A stretch of DNA of 64,000 nt from Microbacterium testaceum (GCF_029761935.1 NZ_CP121699.1:2666001-2730000), one strand, 5' to 3'; positions 29,825 to 39,015 are shown, counted from the stretch's first letter. A program made the numbers and translations. The notes: a model not told the origin generated them from the sequence alone.

Positions 29825-31588
29825 ATGTCGTCGGATGACGCGAACGATCGCCAGAGCAACGAAGGGCGCTCGGGCGACCGCGCATCCGGGCGCGGACAGT
29901 CTTCTCGAAGCAATGATTCGTCGCCTCGTAGCGATCGTCCTTATCGCCGCGACGGCCAGGCCGCCGGGCAGCGCCGCGACGGCGACCGTCCGTTCCGTCG
30001 TGATGGTGATCGTCCCGTTCGTCGTGATGGTGACCGTCCCTTCCGTCAGGACGGTGATCGTCCCGTTCGTCGTGATGGTGATCGTCCCGTTCGTCGTGAT
30101 GGTGATCGTCCCGTTCGTCGTGATGGTGATCGTCCCGTTCGTCGTGATGGCGACCGTCCTGTTCGTCGTGATGGCGACCGTCCCTTCCGTCGTGACGGCG
30201 AACGCCCCGCCCAGCGCGATGGGGATCGTCCTGTTCGTCGTGATGGTGACCGTCCTGTTCGTCGTGACGGTGACCGTCCCTTCCGCCGGGGTGCTGATCG
30301 TCCTGTTCAGCGTGATGGTGATCGTCCGTTCCGTCGCGACGGGGATCGTCCTGTTCGTCGCGAGGGGGATCGTCCGTTCCGCCGTGACGGTGATCGTCCC
30401 GTTCAGCGCGAGGGGGATCGTCCGTTCCGTCGTGACGGGGACCGTCCGTTCCGTCGTGACGGGGACCGGCCCGTTCGTCGTGACGGGGACCGGCCCGTTC
30501 GTCGCGACGGCGATCGTCCGGCTCGCCGTGACGGTGACCGTCCGTTCCGTCGGGACGGGGATCGCCCCGTGCGCCGAGACGGTGACTCTCGCGGCTTCGG
30601 GGGCGGTGACCGACGTCCGAGTGGCGACCGCCGGCCGGGCGCGGGAGCGCCGCGTCGATTCGATCGCGAGGATTCCCGTGCCACGCGCCCGCCGCAGGAT
30701 CGTCGCGAGCGTGGCCCGGAGATCCCCGAGGACGTCACTGCCTTCGACCTGCCTGGCGCAGCCCGCAACGAGTTGAAGACGCTCAGCAAGGACAACGCCG
30801 ACAACGTCGCCCGTCACCTTGCGATGGCTGCTCGCATGATCGACGAGGACCCCCAGCTGGCGCACGAACATGCGCTGGCCGCATCCCGGAGCGCCGGCCG
30901 TGTCGGGGTCGTCCGCGAGACCGTCGCCATCACGGCATATGCCGTCGGCGACTTCGCCCTGGCACTCCGCGAACTCCGGACGCACCGCCGGATCACCGGG
31001 TCCGACGAGCAGCTTCCGCTCATCGTCGACAGTGAGCGCGGGGTCGGACGTCCCGATCGCGCCCTCGAGGAGGGGCGCGCGGTCGACCGCTTGAGCCTGT
31101 CCGTTCCGGTACGTGTACAGCTGGCGATCGCCATGTCGGGAGCGCGCCTCGACCTCGGGCAGACGGACCGTGCTCTGCAGGAGCTCGAGATCCCCGAGGC
31201 CGACCCGGACCGCGCGTTCGAATGGAGCCCGGCCCTCTTCTCCGCGCGCGCAGCGGTACTCGAAGAACTCGGACGGTCCGATGAAGCCGCCGAGTGGGAG
31301 CGTCGAGCCGAGATCGCGGCCGACGCCCTGGACGCCGCCGCAGGCGTCGCCGATCGCGAGGTCATCGTCGTCGAAGAGATCGAACTCATCGACGACGACG
31401 GTGGTGTGGACGTGGCATCCGGAGTCATCCCCCTCGAAGGAAACGACGTGGCGGTCGAATCGGCCGACAACGCTGCGAGCGAACCGCACGACGAAGACGT
31501 GACCGAGGGTGACGGGGACGATCGTGCCGACGGCATCGAGCCCGCCGAGACGGTTGTCGAAGCGGACGTCGAGGAAGACGGGCGATGA
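29825..31588 (+). CDS. Repeat-rich basic protein with C-terminal TPR-like domain
   Basis: 587 residues in three parts. Residues 1-50 are Ser/Arg/Asp-rich. Residues 51-250 are 25 tandem copies of an octapeptide, consensus RDGDRP(V/F)R, predicted disordered and very charged. Residues about 300-500 form helical TPR-like repeats (VRETVAITAYAVGDFALALR, MSGARLDLGQTDRALQELEI), and the tail is acidic. The start ATG 29825 has the site GGAAGGA 6 nt upstream. It overlaps the HAD gene by 4 bp and sits directly after the rRNA operon. The TPR-like half is familiar from actinobacteria upstream of the HAD-tlyA genes, but no function is known. The Arg/Asp/Gly repeats would suit RNA or ribosome contact (inference). 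Confidence 0.85.
   Translation: MSSDDANDRQSNEGRSGDRASGRGQSSRSNDSSPRSDRPYRRDGQAAGQRRDGDRPFRRDGDRPVRRDGDRPFRQDGDRPVRRDGDRPVRRDGDRPVRRDGDRPVRRDGDRPVRRDGDRPFRRDGERPAQRDGDRPVRRDGDRPVRRDGDRPFRRGADRPVQRDGDRPFRRDGDRPVRREGDRPFRRDGDRPVQREGDRPFRRDGDRPFRRDGDRPVRRDGDRPVRRDGDRPARRDGDRPFRRDGDRPVRRDGDSRGFGGGDRRPSGDRRPGAGAPRRFDREDSRATRPPQDRRERGPEIPEDVTAFDLPGAARNELKTLSKDNADNVARHLAMAARMIDEDPQLAHEHALAASRSAGRVGVVRETVAITAYAVGDFALALRELRTHRRITGSDEQLPLIVDSERGVGRPDRALEEGRAVDRLSLSVPVRVQLAIAMSGARLDLGQTDRALQELEIPEADPDRAFEWSPALFSARAAVLEELGRSDEAAEWERRAEIAADALDAAAGVADREVIVVEEIELIDDDGGVDVASGVIPLEGNDVAVESADNAASEPHDEDVTEGDGDDRADGIEPAETVVEADVEEDGR
29975..30574 (+). repeat. 25-copy in-frame 24-bp tandem repeat
   Basis: The unit reads approximately CGTGATGGTGATCGTCCCGT plus four bases and encodes RDGDRP(V/F)R. 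Copies 5-8 are almost identical, while flanking copies differ mostly by third-position changes and V/F/A or R/Q swaps. No spacer sequence separates the units, so it is not a CRISPR array. Copy number is likely to vary between strains. Confidence 0.95.
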
Positions 31589-32622
31589 TCTTCGGCCGGA
31601 GCACTCCGCCACCGACACCGCTCGACGGCGTCGACGTCGTCCTGGCGGACCTCGACGGGGTGGTCTATGCCGGCCCCGGTGCTCTGCCGCACGCGGTCGA
31701 CAGCCTGAACCGCGCCCAGCAGGAGGGGCGTCGTCTCGGGTACATCACGAACAACGCGTCGCGCACCGACGCGTCGGTCGCCGAGCACCTCACCTCCCTC
31801 GGACTGCGTGTGGCGGCGGACGACGTCACCACCAGCCCGCAAGCGGCGATGCGTCTGATGCGCGACCTGGTGCCCGCCGGTTCCACCCTGCTGGTCATCG
31901 GCGGCGAGGGTCTCGTCGTCGAGGTCGAGAAGGCCGGCTTCGTCGTCACGCGCAGCGCCGATGACAACCCGGCTGCCGTCGTCCAGGGCTTCGCTCCCGA
32001 GGTCGGGTGGGTCCATCTCGCCGAGGCCGCGTACGCACTCGCGACGCCTGTGGAGGAGGGGGGGATCCCCTGGGTCGCCACCAACTCCGACTGGACGATC
32101 CCGCAGGCCCGCGGCATCGCTCCGGGCAACGGCACGCTCGTGTCGGCCGTGCACACGGCCGTGGGGCGGTTGGCCACCATCGCCGGCAAGCCCGAACGGC
32201 CCATCTTCGATGTCGCCGTCGCCCGCACCGGCGCGCAGTCGCCGCTGTTCATCGGTGATCGCCTCGACACCGACATCCAGGGTGCGCGCACGGCCGAGAT
32301 GCGCTCCCTGCTGGTGCTCACCGGCATCGACCGACCGAAGCAAGTGCTCGCGGCGCCGCCCTCGCAGCGCCCCGACTACATCGTCGAAGACCTCCGTCAG
32401 CTCTTCGAGCCGTACCCCACGACGGTCGTCAAGGGCGACCGCACCCGTGTGGGTGATGCGATCGTCGAGATCGACGGCGTCGATCTCCGGATCGTCAACG
32501 ACGGAGGGCGGCAGATCGACCTGCTGCGTGCCGGCGCGGCGGCCATCTGGAACAGTGGTCGTGCCATCTTCGGCTTCCGGGTTCCGGAGCAGCTCTACGC
32601 GGACCCGTTCCGCGTGCGCTGA
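31585..32622 (+). CDS. HAD-IIA family phosphatase (NagD/PGP-like)
   Basis: Cytoplasmic haloacid-dehalogenase-fold phosphatase, 345 residues. Motif I is VVLADLDGVVYAG with nucleophile D22 and general acid D24; motif II includes YITNNAS; the C2 cap follows; motif III/IV is FIGDRLDTDIQGA. Family members dephosphorylate small sugar phosphates, nucleotides or 2-phosphoglycolate. It overlaps the repeat-protein gene (ATGA) and is separated by 19 bp from the small gene that follows. The residues after 280 extend beyond the usual family end. Confidence 0.9.
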   Translation: MIFGRSTPPPTPLDGVDVVLADLDGVVYAGPGALPHAVDSLNRAQQEGRRLGYITNNASRTDASVAEHLTSLGLRVAADDVTTSPQAAMRLMRDLVPAGSTLLVIGGEGLVVEVEKAGFVVTRSADDNPAAVVQGFAPEVGWVHLAEAAYALATPVEEGGIPWVATNSDWTIPQARGIAPGNGTLVSAVHTAVGRLATIAGKPERPIFDVAVARTGAQSPLFIGDRLDTDIQGARTAEMRSLLVLTGIDRPKQVLAAPPSQRPDYIVEDLRQLFEPYPTTVVKGDRTRVGDAIVEIDGVDLRIVNDGGRQIDLLRAGAAAIWNSGRAIFGFRVPEQLYADPFRVR

Positions 32623-32641
32623 CGTCGGTAGCATGGCATCC

Positions 32642-32800
32642 ATGTCCGACAGCTCCGCCCCGGACGCCGGGCTCATCGATCGGCTGCGTCTCATCGAGGA
32701 GCAGCCCCTCGACACCCGCGCGGACGCTTACGCCGCCGTGCACGAGGAGTTGGCTCGGCGACTCGAGTCGGCGCCGATCGATCCGACCGCAGCGTCGTGA
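32642..32800 (+). CDS. Small conserved-looking protein (52 residues)
   Basis: Acidic helical peptide (LIDRLRLIEEQPLDTRADAY AAVHEELARRL) with no membrane segment. No function is recognised. A -10-like TAGCAT at 32629-32634 lies 7 nt before ATG 32642, which suits a leaderless transcript; ATG 32633 in the same frame falls inside that box and is less likely. Its stop overlaps the TlyA start (GTGA), so the peptide is probably translated with tlyA. Confidence 0.65.
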   Translation: MSDSSAPDAGLIDRLRLIEEQPLDTRADAYAAVHEELARRLESAPIDPTAAS

Positions 32801-33597
32801 GCCCGCGCCTCGATGCCGAGCTCGCCGCCCGCGGGCTGGCGCGTTCCCGCTCGCACGCGGCTCAACTGATCTCCGGCGGGCTCGTGACGGTCGACGGCCG
32901 CCCCGTCGTCAAAGCATCGACGCCCGTGGAGACGGACAGCGTGCTCGACGTCGCGGGGGCCGACCACTACGTCAGCCGCGGCGCGCACAAGCTGCTGGCC
33001 GCGCTCGACGCCTTCGGGGTCGACGTGAGCGGTCGGGTCGCCCTCGATCTCGGAGCGTCCACCGGCGGCTTCACACAGGTCCTTCGCGAGCGCGGCGCGT
33101 GTCCGGTCATGGCCGTCGACGTGGGGCACGGTCAGTTATCCACCGTCGTGGGGGCGGACCCCGACGTGGTGTCGGTCGAGGGGTATAACGTGCGGTTCAT
33201 GACCGCCGACTCCCTCGCGGGCGCCACGGGTATCGCCGAGCGTCCCACCGTGGTGACCGGAGATCTGTCGTTCATCTCGCTGGAGCACGTGTTGCCGGCC
33301 GTCGTCGCCACGGCGGCCCCCGAGGCGGATGTCATCCTCCTCATCAAGCCGCAGTTCGAGGTCGGCCGCACAGCGGTGAAGGGCGGGCTGGTCACCGACC
33401 CCGCCCTGCGATCCGACGCCGTGCACGGCGTGCTCTGGGCAGCGTGGGACGCGGGTCTCAGGACCTCCGGGCTCATCGCGTCGCCCATCGTCGGAACGCA
33501 CGGGAACCAGGAGTACGTCGCGTGGTTCTCGGCCACTCGGGGCAGCGACCCCTCAGAATGGGAGAGCACCGTGACCCGACTGACCGGAAGCCGATGA
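32797..33597 (+). CDS. tlyA: TlyA family rRNA (cytidine-2'-O)-methyltransferase
   Basis: Protein of 266 residues that would methylate 2'-OH groups of 16S and 23S rRNA cytidines; in mycobacteria this sensitises ribosomes to capreomycin. An S4 RNA-binding domain (about 1-60: LAARGLARSRSHAAQLISGG) is followed by an FtsJ-type methyltransferase domain with the SAM motif LDLGASTGGFTQVL and VVTGDLSFISLEHVLP. GTG 32797 overlaps the small upstream gene, and the end overlaps nadK by 4 bp. The order tlyA-nadK-recN is conserved in actinobacteria. Confidence 0.95.
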   Translation: MSPRLDAELAARGLARSRSHAAQLISGGLVTVDGRPVVKASTPVETDSVLDVAGADHYVSRGAHKLLAALDAFGVDVSGRVALDLGASTGGFTQVLRERGACPVMAVDVGHGQLSTVVGADPDVVSVEGYNVRFMTADSLAGATGIAERPTVVTGDLSFISLEHVLPAVVATAAPEADVILLIKPQFEVGRTAVKGGLVTDPALRSDAVHGVLWAAWDAGLRTSGLIASPIVGTHGNQEYVAWFSATRGSDPSEWESTVTRLTGSR

Positions 33598-34514
33598 CCC
33601 CCAGCGATCGCCGAATCCTCCTCGTCGTGCACGCGCGCCGAGATGACACCGTCCACGCCGCCGAGCGCATCCTGACCGCCGTGCGGTCGGCCGGTGCCAC
33701 CCCGGTGGTGTCCGCGGAGGACCGGCCCGAGCTCGCGGAGCGTCTGTCGCTCGAGGGCGTCCAGACCCTCGGGGTCGACGTCGGCATCGACGACATCGAG
33801 CTCGCCATCGTGCTCGGCGGCGACGGCACCATCCTGCGCGCGGCCGAAGTCGTGCGGGGTGGAACCGTCCCGATCCTCGGGATCAACATGGGCCACGTCG
33901 GATTCCTCGCCGAGATCGAACGCGACGACATGGACGACGCCGTGCGTCGGGTCATCGACCGCGACTACGTCGTCGAGGAGCGACTCGCCCTCGCGGTGCG
34001 CGTGTTGAACGCCGACGATGAGGTCATCTTCGAGACCTGGGCACTGAACGAGGCCACCGTCGAGAAGGCGAGCCGCGAGCGGATGCTCGAAGTGGTGATG
34101 GAGGTCGACGGCCGTCCGCTGTCGTCGTTCGGCTGCGACGGGATCGTCGTGGCGTCTCCGACCGGTTCGACGGCCTACAACTTCTCCGCCGGAGGGCCGG
34201 TGATCTGGCCGACGGTCGAGGCCATCGCCGTCGTCCCCCTCTCGGCGCACGCGCTTTTCGCACGTCCGCTGGTGGTGAGTCCCGAGGCGATGGTCGCCGT
34301 CGAGGTGCTCGAGCGCACGAGCGGCAGCGGCATCCTGTGGTGCGACGGCCGACGCTCGCACGAGCTGCCCCCGGGCGCTCGCGTGATGGTGCGTCGTTCG
34401 TCGCGGCCCGTCCGCCTCGCCCGCCTGCACCCTGCCGCGTTCACCGACCGGCTCGTGCGGAAGTTCCGTCTCCCGGTCACGGGATGGCGCGGGATGCCGG
34501 GAGGTGCGGCGTGA
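33594..34514 (+). CDS. nadK: NAD kinase
   Basis: Cytoplasmic enzyme that phosphorylates NAD to NADP, 306 residues. The GGDGT motif (LGGDGTILRAAE) with the catalytic Asp, the NMGHVGFLAE segment and PTGSTAYNFSAGGP are all present. ATG 33594 overlaps the tlyA stop; a longer upstream frame merely crosses tlyA. It is co-transcribed with recN downstream. Confidence 0.96.
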   Translation: MTPSDRRILLVVHARRDDTVHAAERILTAVRSAGATPVVSAEDRPELAERLSLEGVQTLGVDVGIDDIELAIVLGGDGTILRAAEVVRGGTVPILGINMGHVGFLAEIERDDMDDAVRRVIDRDYVVEERLALAVRVLNADDEVIFETWALNEATVEKASRERMLEVVMEVDGRPLSSFGCDGIVVASPTGSTAYNFSAGGPVIWPTVEAIAVVPLSAHALFARPLVVSPEAMVAVEVLERTSGSGILWCDGRRSHELPPGARVMVRRSSRPVRLARLHPAAFTDRLVRKFRLPVTGWRGMPGGAA

Positions 34515-36205
34515 TCGAAGAGATGCGGCTGCGCGACCTCGGGGTGATCGCGGATGCGACCCTGCCGATAGGCCGCGGTTTCACGGCCATCACCGGCGAG
34601 ACCGGGGCGGGCAAGACGATGGTCGTGACCGGACTCGGGCTGCTGCTCGGTCAGCGCGCCGACTCCGGCGCGGTGCGCAAGGGCGCGACCCAAGCTGCCG
34701 TCGAGGGCGTGTGGCTCGTCCCCGAAGAGGGGGTCGTCTCCGCGCGAGTGCGGGAGGCCGGAGGCGATGTCGAGCCCGTCGGGGACGGTTCGGCCGAGCT
34801 CTATCTCGGACGCACCGTCTCGAGCGAAGGACGCGGGCGCGCCACCGTGGGCGGACGCACCGCTCCGGCGGGTGTCCTGGCTGATCTCGCCGACGACCTC
34901 GTCGTCGTGCACGGACAGTCCGACCAACTCCGCCTCAAGTCGTCGGGAGCGCAGCGCGATGCCCTCGATCGCTTCGGCGGGGAGCCGGTCATCGCTGCCC
35001 GCACAACCTATCGCGCGGCGTGGGACGCCTGGCGTGCTCTGGATGCCGAACTGACCACCCTGACCGCCGATCGTGACGACCGCGCCCGCGAGGCCGAGCA
35101 GCTGCGCGCCGCGATTGCCGAGATCGAGGCCGCAGCGCCCATCGTCGGCGAGGAAGAGGAGCTGGCGCGCCGCGCCGAGCGTCTCGCCAACGCCGAGGAT
35201 CTGCGAGTCGCCGCCGTGACGGCCCACGCCGCCCTGTCGAACGAAGACGGCTCACCCGATGTCGTGACGCTGCTGGCCGAAGCCCGCCGGGCCCTCGAGC
35301 GGATCTCGGGCAGCGACGAGGCACTCGCCGCCATCGGCGAGGTGATCGCCGACCTCGGGTATCGCGCGACCGACGCCTCCGTCGCGCTGTCGGGCTACCT
35401 CGCAGACCTCGACGAATCCGGCCCGCACGAGCTGGCCGCGGTCGATGAACGCCGCGGAGTGCTCGCCGGACTCGCCCGCACGCACGGAACGGTCGAGGCG
35501 GCGATCTCGTTGCTCGAGACGGGCTCGGCTCGTCTGGTCGAATTGGATGACGACGGCGACCGCCTCGAGCGGCTCGAGGCGCAGCGCGACGCCGCGGCCT
35601 CCGAGCTGGATGCGGCCGCGGAAGCGCTCACCGCTGCGCGACGCGAGGCCGCCGAGAGACTGGGCGCCGCGGTCACCGAGGAGCTCCATGCGCTCGCCCT
35701 TCCCGACGCCCGGTTGAGCGTCGACGTGGCCCCCGCCTCGCCCGCCGGTCACGGACGCGATGAGGTCTCGATCCTGCTCGCCCCGCACCCGGGCGCCGAT
35801 CCCCGCCCCGTGTCGCGCGGGGCGTCCGGGGGCGAGCTGAGTCGCGTCATGCTCGCCATCGAGGTCGTCATCGCCGGCGTCGACCCGGTGCCCACCTTCG
35901 TGTTCGACGAGGTCGACGCTGGAATCGGGGGAGCCGCGGCGATCGAGGTCGGTCGTCGGCTCGCTCGTCTCGCGGAATCGTCGCAGGTGATCGCCGTCAC
36001 GCACCTCGCGCAGGTGGCGGCCTTCGCGGGAAACCACCTGACGGTCGTCAAGGGCCACGACGGTGCGGTCACGGCATCCAGTGTCCGCCGTCTCGACGGG
36101 GCCGAGCGCGAAGCCGAGATGGCCCGCTTGCTGTCGGGACTCACCGACTCGGAAGCGGCGTTGACGCACGCCCGTGAACTGCTGGAGACCGGCCGATCCC
36201 GATGA
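34511..36205 (+). CDS. recN: DNA repair ATPase RecN
   Basis: SMC-like ATPase for double-strand break repair, 564 residues. Walker A GETGAGKT at 29-36, a long coiled-coil centre (about 150-370, e.g. LTADRDDRAREAEQLRAAI), ABC signature SRGASGGELSRVMLAIEVV and Walker B TFVFDEVDAGIGG. GTG 34511 overlaps the nadK stop. Actinobacteria usually have steA and a MctB-like gene next; here a DUF2207-like gene follows instead. Confidence 0.96.
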   Translation: MIEEMRLRDLGVIADATLPIGRGFTAITGETGAGKTMVVTGLGLLLGQRADSGAVRKGATQAAVEGVWLVPEEGVVSARVREAGGDVEPVGDGSAELYLGRTVSSEGRGRATVGGRTAPAGVLADLADDLVVVHGQSDQLRLKSSGAQRDALDRFGGEPVIAARTTYRAAWDAWRALDAELTTLTADRDDRAREAEQLRAAIAEIEAAAPIVGEEEELARRAERLANAEDLRVAAVTAHAALSNEDGSPDVVTLLAEARRALERISGSDEALAAIGEVIADLGYRATDASVALSGYLADLDESGPHELAAVDERRGVLAGLARTHGTVEAAISLLETGSARLVELDDDGDRLERLEAQRDAAASELDAAAEALTAARREAAERLGAAVTEELHALALPDARLSVDVAPASPAGHGRDEVSILLAPHPGADPRPVSRGASGGELSRVMLAIEVVIAGVDPVPTFVFDEVDAGIGGAAAIEVGRRLARLAESSQVIAVTHLAQVAAFAGNHLTVVKGHDGAVTASSVRRLDGAEREAEMARLLSGLTDSEAALTHARELLETGRSR

Positions 36206-39015
36206 TCGACGACTCCGACGACGAGCGATCAGCGCCGCCGGAAGCGACGCTGATCGACCCCCCGCGGCACACGCCGCTGTGGGCGTTCCTCTCCCGGCTG
36301 CTGCTGCGGCTCGAGGCGTGGCTGCGGTCGCACGGGGGGACACGTCTGCGTGCCGGTATCCGCGTGTTCTGGGCGGCGGTCGCCGCCGTCGGCGTGGTGC
36401 TCCTCGTCGGTCCGGTGATCAACGTGCCCCTCACCTTCGACGACATCACCTCGTCGGCGAAGGACGCCACGAGCACCTGGATCGCGAAGGACTTCTCGGC
36501 GGAGTACGACCTGCAGCGTCACGACGACGGGCGACTCGTCGTCGCGGTGACGGAGAGGTTCACCGCGGTCTTTCCGGACGACGTCGACGAGAACTCGATC
36601 GAACGCGTGCTCGCGTCGCAGTACGAGGGACACGACCTCGCTCCCGCGCTGCGCGAGGCGCGGCTCGACGATCGCCCCGTCGACGCATGGGTGGAGACGA
36701 CGCCGACCCGCACGACCTACGTCATCGGGGGAGTGGGCAGATTCACCGGGTCGCATCTCGTCGAGGTGCGCTACGACCTGCGCGACCTCGCATACGACGA
36801 TCGCGACACCTCGTCGGACCAGGTGTCCCAAGTGCTGCAGTGGGACGTCTTCGGACCCGAGTGGCCGCACGGGGTCTCGTCGAGTTCGTTGCGCGTCGTC
36901 GTGCCCCGCGACCTCGAGGGGGCTTTCGCGCGCCCGCCCTCGGCGGGACTGTCGTGGCTTCTCGTGGGCGGTTCCACCACGATGGAGCCCGAGGACGCGG
37001 CATCCGATCCTCTCGTGTACGAGATCACGAACGACCAGAACATCCCTCCCCACGGATCCTTCTGGTTCACGTTCCGGTTCGATCCGGGTACGTTCGCGAT
37101 GCCGGGGCCGTCTCCGCTGTTCTTCGTCCAGGCGTACGGGCCCTTCGTGCCGCTGCTGCTCTTGGCGGCCGGCGTGCTCTTCGCCTTCGCCGCGCGGGCG
37201 GTGGCCTGGGCCGACGCGCGGGGGCGCGCGTGGTTCGTGGCGGAGTCGCAACCGCGCCGCGGCAGCTCGGTGGCGCTGGACGCACGCCTGTGGGGAGCGG
37301 GCCGCACGGCGGTGCTCGCCGAGGCCCTCGACGCGTGGCGTCGAGATCCGAAGGACCCCCGGCTGACCCGTCGTCTCGCGCGCGTTGCGCATCGAACGGG
37401 GCGGTGGGGGGACCTGCTCCCGGCTCTGCGGTCGTTCCGCTTCTCGCCCGCGTGGAGGGCGCAGTTCGAACGGGGTCTCCGCACGGTGCCGCGTGGGTTC
37501 GTCCGGGACGCCTTCGTCGGCGGAGCGTTCGCGCTCGCCGTCCTCCAGCTCGGACTGACGCGACAGCTCTCGCATCAACGCGCGCTGACGATCGAATGGT
37601 GGCCCGTGGCTGCCGCTGCGGCCTCCGTCGCCCTCGCCGGCGTGATCCTCGCGGTGGCGCTGAGCGTACGCCCACTGACGCGCGAGGGAGCCCTCGCGCG
37701 TGAACACCTTCTCGGTCAGCGGCAGTACCTCGAGTTGACGAGCGCCGCCGAGCGCACGCCGCTGCGATCGGCGGATCTGCCCTACGTCGTGATCTTCTCG
37801 CACCCGCGCGCGGCCGGTCGTCTGCTCCGAGGCCTGATCGAGCGCGAAGGGATCGATCGACGGGTGGGTGCCGATCCGACGTTCCTCGGGGGCGGACGAC
37901 TCGCCGTCCGTGCGTGCGCGCTGGGTCTCGTCGCCGGCGCCATCGCGCTCGCGTTCCTCACGACGGCGTCCACCACCGCCGCTCCCGATCAGACCGCGGT
38001 TCTCGACGGGATCGAGGGCAGCAGCGGTCTCGCCGTGACGGACGCCGACATCGCCGCCACCCTCCGTCGCGACGGCGACGGAGCAGGCCGGGTGGAAGTC
38101 GTCGAAACCTTGAAGGCGGAGGTCGAGGCGGATCGCCGGGTGATCCCCCAGGTCACGCGCGTGTGGCGGGACGTCGTCGACGGGCACGATCAGGGGCTGA
38201 CCGTCGAGTCGATCACCGTCGACGGCGGGACGGTTCCCTTCGTGCAGACCCGGCGTCTCGATCACGCTGTCGTCCAGACGCGCCTGACCGACGACTGGAC
38301 CGGGGCCCACGTCGTCGAGATCCGGTACGAGGTGACGCGCCCGATCGCCCAGGGCGCATCGGGGGAGCGGATGACCTGGACCGCACTCATGCCGGGGTGG
38401 TCGTGGTCGTGGCGGACCGTCGACGCGGAGACGGAGCACGTGCGGATCGCGTTGACCCTCGCGGACGGACTGGGAGAGGACCTCGAAGAGGGGTCCGGAT
38501 GGGTGGATGCCACTCCCTCCCGCCCGGACGCGGCACCCGAGCCGCTGGGCGACGACGCCGTGCAGAGCGGGTCCGAGACCGTCATCGCGTTCGACGCGAG
38601 GGCGAGCGACGAGTATTCGCCGAACAGCCGGTGGCCGTCCTCGTCGAAGTACGCGGGTCTCGACCTGCGATTCGCCTCGGGGACGTTCTCGTCCGCGACG
38701 CCACCGAGCATCGGGCACACCCTGTGGACGGCGCTTCCCTGGGTCATCGGGCCGATCCTCGGAGCGGGGGCCGTCGTCCTGGGCCTGGTGGGCATGAGCG
38801 CGCGCGACCGGGTCGGTGTGCGGCGCGATCTCGCGCGCTGGCTGCCGCCGAGCCTGGTCATCGCCCAGGTCGTGCTCGTCGGCTGGGCGGCCGGCGACGC
38901 GGCGACCGAGGACGCGATCCTTCCCGTCGTGCTGATCCCCGTGGTGCTCTCGGTGGTCGTCGCGGTGGTCGCCTTCGTCCGCACCCGAAGACTCGCCATC
39001 GTCACGCGAACGTGA
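36202..39015 (+). CDS. Large DUF2207-like membrane protein with duplicated ectodomain
   Basis: 937-residue integral membrane protein. A cytoplasmic start is followed by TM1 about 51-75, a first extracytoplasmic beta-rich domain (about 76-315), TM2 about 318-340, a cytoplasmic part, TM helices near 437-455, 467-490 and 570-594, a second ectodomain (about 595-840) and three final helices. The two ectodomains resemble each other: HLVEVRYDL versus HVVEIRYEV, each followed by a Trp-rich stretch and a Pro/Gly-rich end before the membrane. This suggests internal duplication. DUF2207 proteins have no settled role. ATG 36202 overlaps recN (ATGA). It occupies the slot between recN and pyrG where envelope/division genes are usual. 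Confidence 0.8.
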   Translation: MIDDSDDERSAPPEATLIDPPRHTPLWAFLSRLLLRLEAWLRSHGGTRLRAGIRVFWAAVAAVGVVLLVGPVINVPLTFDDITSSAKDATSTWIAKDFSAEYDLQRHDDGRLVVAVTERFTAVFPDDVDENSIERVLASQYEGHDLAPALREARLDDRPVDAWVETTPTRTTYVIGGVGRFTGSHLVEVRYDLRDLAYDDRDTSSDQVSQVLQWDVFGPEWPHGVSSSSLRVVVPRDLEGAFARPPSAGLSWLLVGGSTTMEPEDAASDPLVYEITNDQNIPPHGSFWFTFRFDPGTFAMPGPSPLFFVQAYGPFVPLLLLAAGVLFAFAARAVAWADARGRAWFVAESQPRRGSSVALDARLWGAGRTAVLAEALDAWRRDPKDPRLTRRLARVAHRTGRWGDLLPALRSFRFSPAWRAQFERGLRTVPRGFVRDAFVGGAFALAVLQLGLTRQLSHQRALTIEWWPVAAAAASVALAGVILAVALSVRPLTREGALAREHLLGQRQYLELTSAAERTPLRSADLPYVVIFSHPRAAGRLLRGLIEREGIDRRVGADPTFLGGGRLAVRACALGLVAGAIALAFLTTASTTAAPDQTAVLDGIEGSSGLAVTDADIAATLRRDGDGAGRVEVVETLKAEVEADRRVIPQVTRVWRDVVDGHDQGLTVESITVDGGTVPFVQTRRLDHAVVQTRLTDDWTGAHVVEIRYEVTRPIAQGASGERMTWTALMPGWSWSWRTVDAETEHVRIALTLADGLGEDLEEGSGWVDATPSRPDAAPEPLGDDAVQSGSETVIAFDARASDEYSPNSRWPSSSKYAGLDLRFASGTFSSATPPSIGHTLWTALPWVIGPILGAGAVVLGLVGMSARDRVGVRRDLARWLPPSLVIAQVVLVGWAAGDAATEDAILPVVLIPVVLSVVVAVVAFVRTRRLAIVTRT

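Noticed and set aside
29975..30574. Possible CRISPR array
   Set aside because: The 24-bp units are contiguous, with no spacers, and are in frame in a gene; no cas genes nearby.
29795..31618. 607-residue - strand Thr/Ile-rich frame and + strand Val/Ile-rich frame over the repeat array
   Set aside because: Open only because a 24-bp unit repeats the same stop-free codons; the RDGDRPVR frame alone has a ribosome site, continues into TPR-like sequence and couples to the next gene. Kept as a finding, not as genes.
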